NCBI RefSeq assembly: GCF_014805625.2
Contig: NW_023998422.1
Coordinates: 7,293,772-7,357,771 of the forward strand
Length of the DNA: 64,000 nt
Reading direction: 5' to 3'
DNA from: Glossina fuscipes
Taxonomy: Eukaryota > Arthropoda > Insecta > Diptera > Glossinidae
This document shows, in pieces, positions 62,855-64,000 of the stretch; position 1 is the stretch's first letter, and the number at the start of each line of letters is the position of its first letter. A model generated the notes under the pieces. It was not told the origin of the DNA and did no database searches. It saw only the letters and a list, made by a program, of their open reading frames with translations. The translations under genes and the position numbers were made by a program.

Positions 62855-63033
62855 ACGAAGTTGAAGATGAAGAGGGCAACGAAGGATTTTTCTACATTTT
62901 TTCAATCAACAGATTTTGCTCGGTATCAGACAAAGCGGATAGATTAATTAAGAAATGGTTTCCCAATGACCGCGAACAACACAATACAGATTGTAATAAT
63001 GAAAAGCATTTGAATGAAGTCACTCGGAATTGA
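62855..63033 (+). CDS. Possible terminal coding exon, product unknown
   Basis: A clear acceptor-like sequence (TTTTACCATTCTATTTGCAATCTAG) is followed by a frame open for 58 codons to TGA at 63031-63033. It is entered in phase 1: the first two bases complete a split codon. The translation starts EVEDEEGNEGFFYIFSINRF, continues CSVSDKADRLIKKWFPND and ends NEKHLNEVTRN. There is no ATG at its start, so simple ORF calling misses it. The mix of an acidic start, aromatic core and charged tail looks protein-like. In phase 0 the reading closes after 30 codons. I recognise no family. Whether it belongs to the gene starting at 53069 is unknown. Confidence 0.33.
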
Positions 63034-63390
63034 CAGGAATAGGAACAAGTCATCAAATTTGCCTCTTACTTATCATTTTTCTTGCTTTCTTATCGACATT
63101 TGTGGGCGACGGTAGCAGCAAACGGTTTTCAACTTTACTTTACTACTTTGGCCTAATTGTGAACTGAGTTGAAAGAATTTCAAAGGGAGACTGCATGGCT
63201 TTCCATCCACCCTTGGCAGGAAGAGTGTAGTTTTAAAACGGAAATATCTTTACGATGGTGCTTGCAGTGAAAAATTTAAAGCTCAAATAGTTGATCATGT
63301 TAAAAGGAATAGAAGAGAAAATGTTTCAGATTAGAAACACTCAGTCCATCACTCTTTACATACCGTATATGATAGAATAGACCTCGCTAT
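63034..63390. other. Non-coding stretch
   Basis: If the preceding exon is real this would be its 3' untranslated region. I see no strong AATAAA in the first 200 bases, so support from this side is weak. Confidence 0.35.
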
Positions 63391-63528
63391 TACGAAACGT
63401 CCGTGAAAAAATGGAGTGTGGCTTTCTTTAAAGGATCCATAATATTAATCTCCTCGTTGCTGTACCACTTCTACGAAACGTCGGTGAAAAAATGGAGTAT
63501 GCCTTTCTTTAAAGGATCCATAGTATTG
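63391..63528. repeat. Direct duplication, 81-bp period
   Basis: TACGAAACGTCCGTGAAAAA, ATGGAGTGTGGCTTTCTTTA, AAGGATCCATAATATT (from 63391) is repeated from 63472 as TACGAAACGTCGGTGAAAAA, ATGGAGTATGCCTTTCTTTA, AAGGATCCATAGTATT. The two units are very similar. Function unknown. Confidence 0.85.
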
Positions 63529-63607
63529 TTACGAAAATCCCAAATTCAGTTAATGTCGGCTAAGTAATTTTCGTAATAATAAATTCCCTAAAGAAGGAAA
63601 AACCAAA

Positions 63608-63741
63608 TGAGCATTCGCAGGCGCCTCATGCAGCTGCATGCCGATGAAAACGACTAGCGGAAAAGCAGACAGGTAAAAGCTAAGTGCACATTCGCAGGCG
63701 TGTCATGCAGGTGCAGGCCGATGAAAACGATTAGAGGAAAA
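63608..63741. repeat. Direct duplication, 77-bp period
   Basis: ATTCGCAGGCGCCTCATGCA, GCTGCATGCCGATGAAAACG, ACTAGCGGAAAA at 63613 recurs from 63690 as ATTCGCAGGCGTGTCATGCA, GGTGCAGGCCGATGAAAACG, ATTAGAGGAAAA. Together with the preceding duplication it leads directly into the inverted repeat copy, so all may belong to one larger element. Confidence 0.85.
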
Positions 63742-63796
63742 CCAGGCTGGGATTAGATATAAAACCATAAATTTAGGTATATTTGTAGCAAGGGTT

Positions 63797-64000
63797 TAAC
63801 CTGGGTTCCTGCCTGAAAGGCTTAACCCCACGTTGAGTTAGACAATCCCCACAGAGTAGGGGCCTAAACAGCACCAGAGTCCAGAACGGTTTATTGCGTA
63901 TGGAACAATAAACCCCACTCTGGTCAGTGGTGAGGCCTAGCTGCACTCGACTGTTCCACTTTGGCTAGGAACTGCCAACCACAACCACCACGATTACTCC
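63797..64000 (-). repeat. Inverted copy of the 19-kb unclassified repeat, cut by window end
   Basis: CCTGGGTTCCTGCCTGAAAG, GCTTAACCCCACG, GAGTTAGACAATCCCCACAG, AACAGCACCAGAGTCCAGAA, CGGTTTATTGCGTATGGAAC, CCACTCTGGTCAGTGGTGAG and CAACCACAACCACCACGA match the reverse complement of about 18990-19225 nearly base for base. The exceptions are a segment of about 36-39 bases found only in the 19-kb copy and a few substitutions. The two copies lie about 44.7 kb apart in inverted orientation, and this one continues past the window. Confidence 0.85.

Noticed and set aside
53918..64000. Calmodulin gene, suggested by an intron directly after ATG
   Set aside because: No EF-hand coding sequence was found downstream in the window; several other genes share this intron position.

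Overview
This is AT-rich eukaryotic nuclear DNA, most likely from a higher dipteran (cyclorrhaphan fly, possibly tephritid-like). That placement is an inference. It rests on very dense TA, CA, TC and CAA microsatellites, a mariner and a Tigger relic, a Drosophila-type Inr/DPE core promoter, an AAAATG start context, and copies of a cagacggac-type dispersed repeat that I associate with fly genomes. There are no bacterial features, rRNA genes, intact tRNA genes or CRISPR arrays.

Most of the window is intergenic or intronic. The longest open frame is only about 123 codons, and the ordinary open frames look like chance or low-complexity translations. I see no complete protein-coding gene. The best genic signal is on the + strand: a GAGA tract (52913-52932), an Inr with MTE-like and DPE elements in register (TSS about 53069), a long purine/AT-rich leader, and an AAAATG start codon at 53915-53917 followed directly by a consensus splice donor. 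This looks like the first exon of a gene whose coding body lies mostly or wholly beyond the window. Two weaker + strand exon candidates lie downstream (57344-57435, 62855-63033). A GC-richer block with a strong minus-strand splice donor is at 9355-9511.

Mobile DNA is the best-supported content. It includes a near-full-length but dead mariner transposase (10956-11976, minus), a short Tigger/pogo-type element with both terminal repeats and TA target duplication (22502-23535), a 138-bp mariner-type MITE with near-perfect arms (21287-21424), and a probable non-autonomous hAT element (33016-33203). There are at least six fragments of a tRNA-derived SINE family with an (ATT)n tail, several copies of a cagacggac/ctgggtgttaca-type repeat, and an unclassified moderately GC-rich family seen near 18.2-19.2 kb, at 39.8 kb and, in inverted orientation, at the right edge (63797-64000).

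Layout: 0-9 kb, SINE fragments and microsatellites; 9.3-9.5 kb, possible minus-strand exon; 10.8-12 kb, SINE plus mariner; 18.2-19.5 kb, unclassified repeat plus SINE; 21.3-23.5 kb, MITE and Tigger; 24-52 kb, mostly unexplained AT-rich DNA with dispersed repeats and local duplications; 52.9-53.9 kb, predicted promoter and first exon; 53.9-63 kb, presumed intron; 63.4-64 kb, duplicated short repeats and the inverted repeat copy. No novel gene system was found. The most useful leads are the promoter/first exon, the three possible exons missed by simple ATG-to-stop calling, and the unclassified repeat families.
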